From contig CAZBDV010000010.1 of assembly GCA_964490765.1 (NCBI GenBank), positions 1 to 64,000 on the forward strand: a DNA stretch of 64,000 nt, given 5' to 3'. Each line of letters begins with the position of its first letter. The first letter of the stretch is position 1. A program made the position numbers and the translations under genes. The notes under the pieces were generated by a model. The model was not told the origin of the DNA, searched no databases, and worked only from the letters and a program-made list of their open reading frames with translations. This DNA is from CAZBDV01 sp964490765. GTDB lineage: Bacteria; Cloacimonadota; Cloacimonadia; Cloacimonadales; JAJBBL01. Shown in pieces: positions 63,059 to 64,000 of the stretch.

Positions 63059-64000
63059 ATGATTGTTAAGAGCCGGGTGAGAGGTTCTATTAGCAGTACT
63101 GTTAGTTTGTTGCTGCTGGTGGTTTTGCTGCAGATGATGCCGTTGGCATTGGGAGCGACGGAACTGTTTTGCCACCTGCATGAAGAGAGGGGAGAGGCTG
63201 CTGAGGAAGCACCTACTTTTATCAGAGAGTTTCTCAGTTTTAGCGAATCGGGGGATTCTGTGATCCGGATCAGCAGGGTTGATCTTAATCGACTCTTTCA
63301 GCAGCGGGAAGGTTTTAGAGCTGGTCATGCTGTCTATTTTGAACTACCTGCGGGGGAGAGGCTGACCGGTTTCGTGGAGAGTTTCGTAGAAGATATCAAC
63401 GGGACACTTACCCTGCGAGCGAGAATCGAAGGTTCGGAGTTCGGTTATATTCTGATCTCCCATTCAGAGGGGAGATATCTCGGAAGGATCAGTATTCCCG
63501 AAAGAGGGGAGTATTATCAATTGATGAGTTCCCGTGACCGTGAGCACTACCTTCTGCAGATAGACAAATCAAGGAAGGGGCATATCCAGCGGAGCGGGCC
63601 GATAATTCCACCGGCAGATACTAGTCCGCAACGAATGTCAGGCCGGAGAGAAGCAGGGCCGGATGACCTGGCAGTAATCGACCTGATGATCGTCTATACC
63701 CCTACAGCATACTCCTGGGCAGAAGTAAATTCCGGCGGGATAAATAACACTATAGCCCAGGCGATGAACATGGCTCAGATAACCCTCGATAACAGCCGGA
63801 CCTCGATAATATTGAGACTCGTGCTCTCGCGGCAGGTTAATCATGGAGAATCACCAAACGGTTCGGTAGAACTTTTCAGGATAAGGTCTTCACCGGAAAG
63901 CCCCTGGCCGGAGCAGCATCAGGGTTACCAGGTGGCCGGGTATATGGACGAGATCCATCTCTGGCGTGACCAGTACGGAGCCGATCTCGTGGCTTACTTT
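63059..64000 (+). CDS. Secreted reprolysin-like (M12-type) zincin, cut by window end
   Basis: The frame from ATG 63059 stays open to the window end (314 residues seen). It begins with a basic N-terminus and a signal peptide (SLLLLVVLLQMMPLALG). A propeptide-like region of about 170 residues is followed by IDLMIVYTPTAYSWAEVNSG, then IAQAMNMAQITLDNSR, the IILRLVLSRQVNHG strand and finally HLWRDQYGADLVAYF, which is the order seen in bacterial reprolysin-like metallopeptidases just before the HExxH motif. The zinc motif itself must lie beyond 64000. A C-terminal sorting domain may follow. AAAGGGAAAAG lies upstream as a weak ribosome binding site. Confidence 0.8.
   Translation, partial: MIVKSRVRGSISSTVSLLLLVVLLQMMPLALGATELFCHLHEERGEAAEEAPTFIREFLSFSESGDSVIRISRVDLNRLFQQREGFRAGHAVYFELPAGERLTGFVESFVEDINGTLTLRARIEGSEFGYILISHSEGRYLGRISIPERGEYYQLMSSRDREHYLLQIDKSRKGHIQRSGPIIPPADTSPQRMSGRREAGPDDLAVIDLMIVYTPTAYSWAEVNSGGINNTIAQAMNMAQITLDNSRTSIILRLVLSRQVNHGESPNGSVELFRIRSSPESPWPEQHQGYQVAGYMDEIHLWRDQYGADLVAYF

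Noticed and set aside
63032..63328. Minus-strand frame at the right end
   Set aside because: It lies antisense to the signal peptide and propeptide of the exported zincin, whose frame stays open for 314 codons.
1..64000. CRISPR array, insertion sequence or prophage
   Set aside because: The repeats found are heptamer/octamer arrays and one 204-bp duplication without spacers; no transposase, integrase or phage structural gene is visible.

Overview
The window looks like a chromosomal segment of an anaerobic, diderm bacterium of the FCB superphylum, most likely Candidatus Cloacimonadota or a close relative. The evidence is: six large secreted proteins that end in the same roughly 85-residue C-terminal sorting domain (core YPNPFNPxT, then an IYNxxGxK segment, SGIYFY/SGVYF, and a terminal KMxLLK or MMMIK); a BamA/Omp85 protein and a DUF3078 outer-membrane protein; and an Hcp plus A-type flavoprotein module typical of strict anaerobes. 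The assignment is an inference, because no rRNA or phylogenetic marker was aligned. I see no phage, insertion sequence or CRISPR array.

Layout. 1-480: an octamer-periodic low-complexity array and a small membrane protein. 574-5316: a hairpin-rich leader followed by an ECF vitamin/cofactor-type transporter operon (S component, membrane-anchored phosphodiesterase, SUOX-fold-like anchored protein, two ATPases, T component). 5413-15068: housekeeping genes (tRNA-Leu, ttcA, ferritin-like protein, GNAT, DUF2156, queD, engB, HEAT-like protein, corA, DUF432-MscS pair, dCMP deaminase). 15289-27748: lipoproteins, an M28 peptidase, an operon of SUOX-fold protein / DHFR / ankyrin protein, a giant GND-repeat protein and a subtilisin-like protease. 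27976-32352: ferredoxin, TetR, Hcp and flavo-diiron protein, a nitrosative/oxidative-stress module closed by a clear terminator. 32633-34967: four-gene lipoprotein operon CsgG / small lipoprotein / DUF4810 / GNA1162. 34977-41230 (minus): FetAB, a heterodimeric ABC exporter and a second MscS. 41481-48312: DUF3078, RCC1 protein, a frameshifted GyrI-like gene, two small genes and a propeller protein. 48850-51394: BamA, tRNA-Pro and tRNA-Val. 51395-52098: duplicated pyrimidine-rich repeat. 52099-61530: HExxH-HhH protein, a two-component system (TPR histidine kinase plus NtrC-type regulator) and, divergently, a textbook sigma-54 promoter driving two secreted sorting-domain proteins. 61531-62324: repeat array, REP-like hairpin and a decayed sorting-domain tail. 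62325-64000: a small anchored protein and a secreted zincin that runs off the window.

How the parts fit. The most coherent regulatory story is at 53780-61530: kinase and sigma-54 activator genes overlap by 4 bp, and the divergent promoter carries a perfect TGGCAC-N5-TTGCA with a candidate enhancer site about 90 bp upstream, so the two exported proteins are probably its targets. The most unusual transporter is the ECF cassette with its structured leader. Two proteins with the sulfite-oxidase fold both lack the Mo-binding cysteine. A family of degenerate 8-nt tandem arrays recurs between genes.
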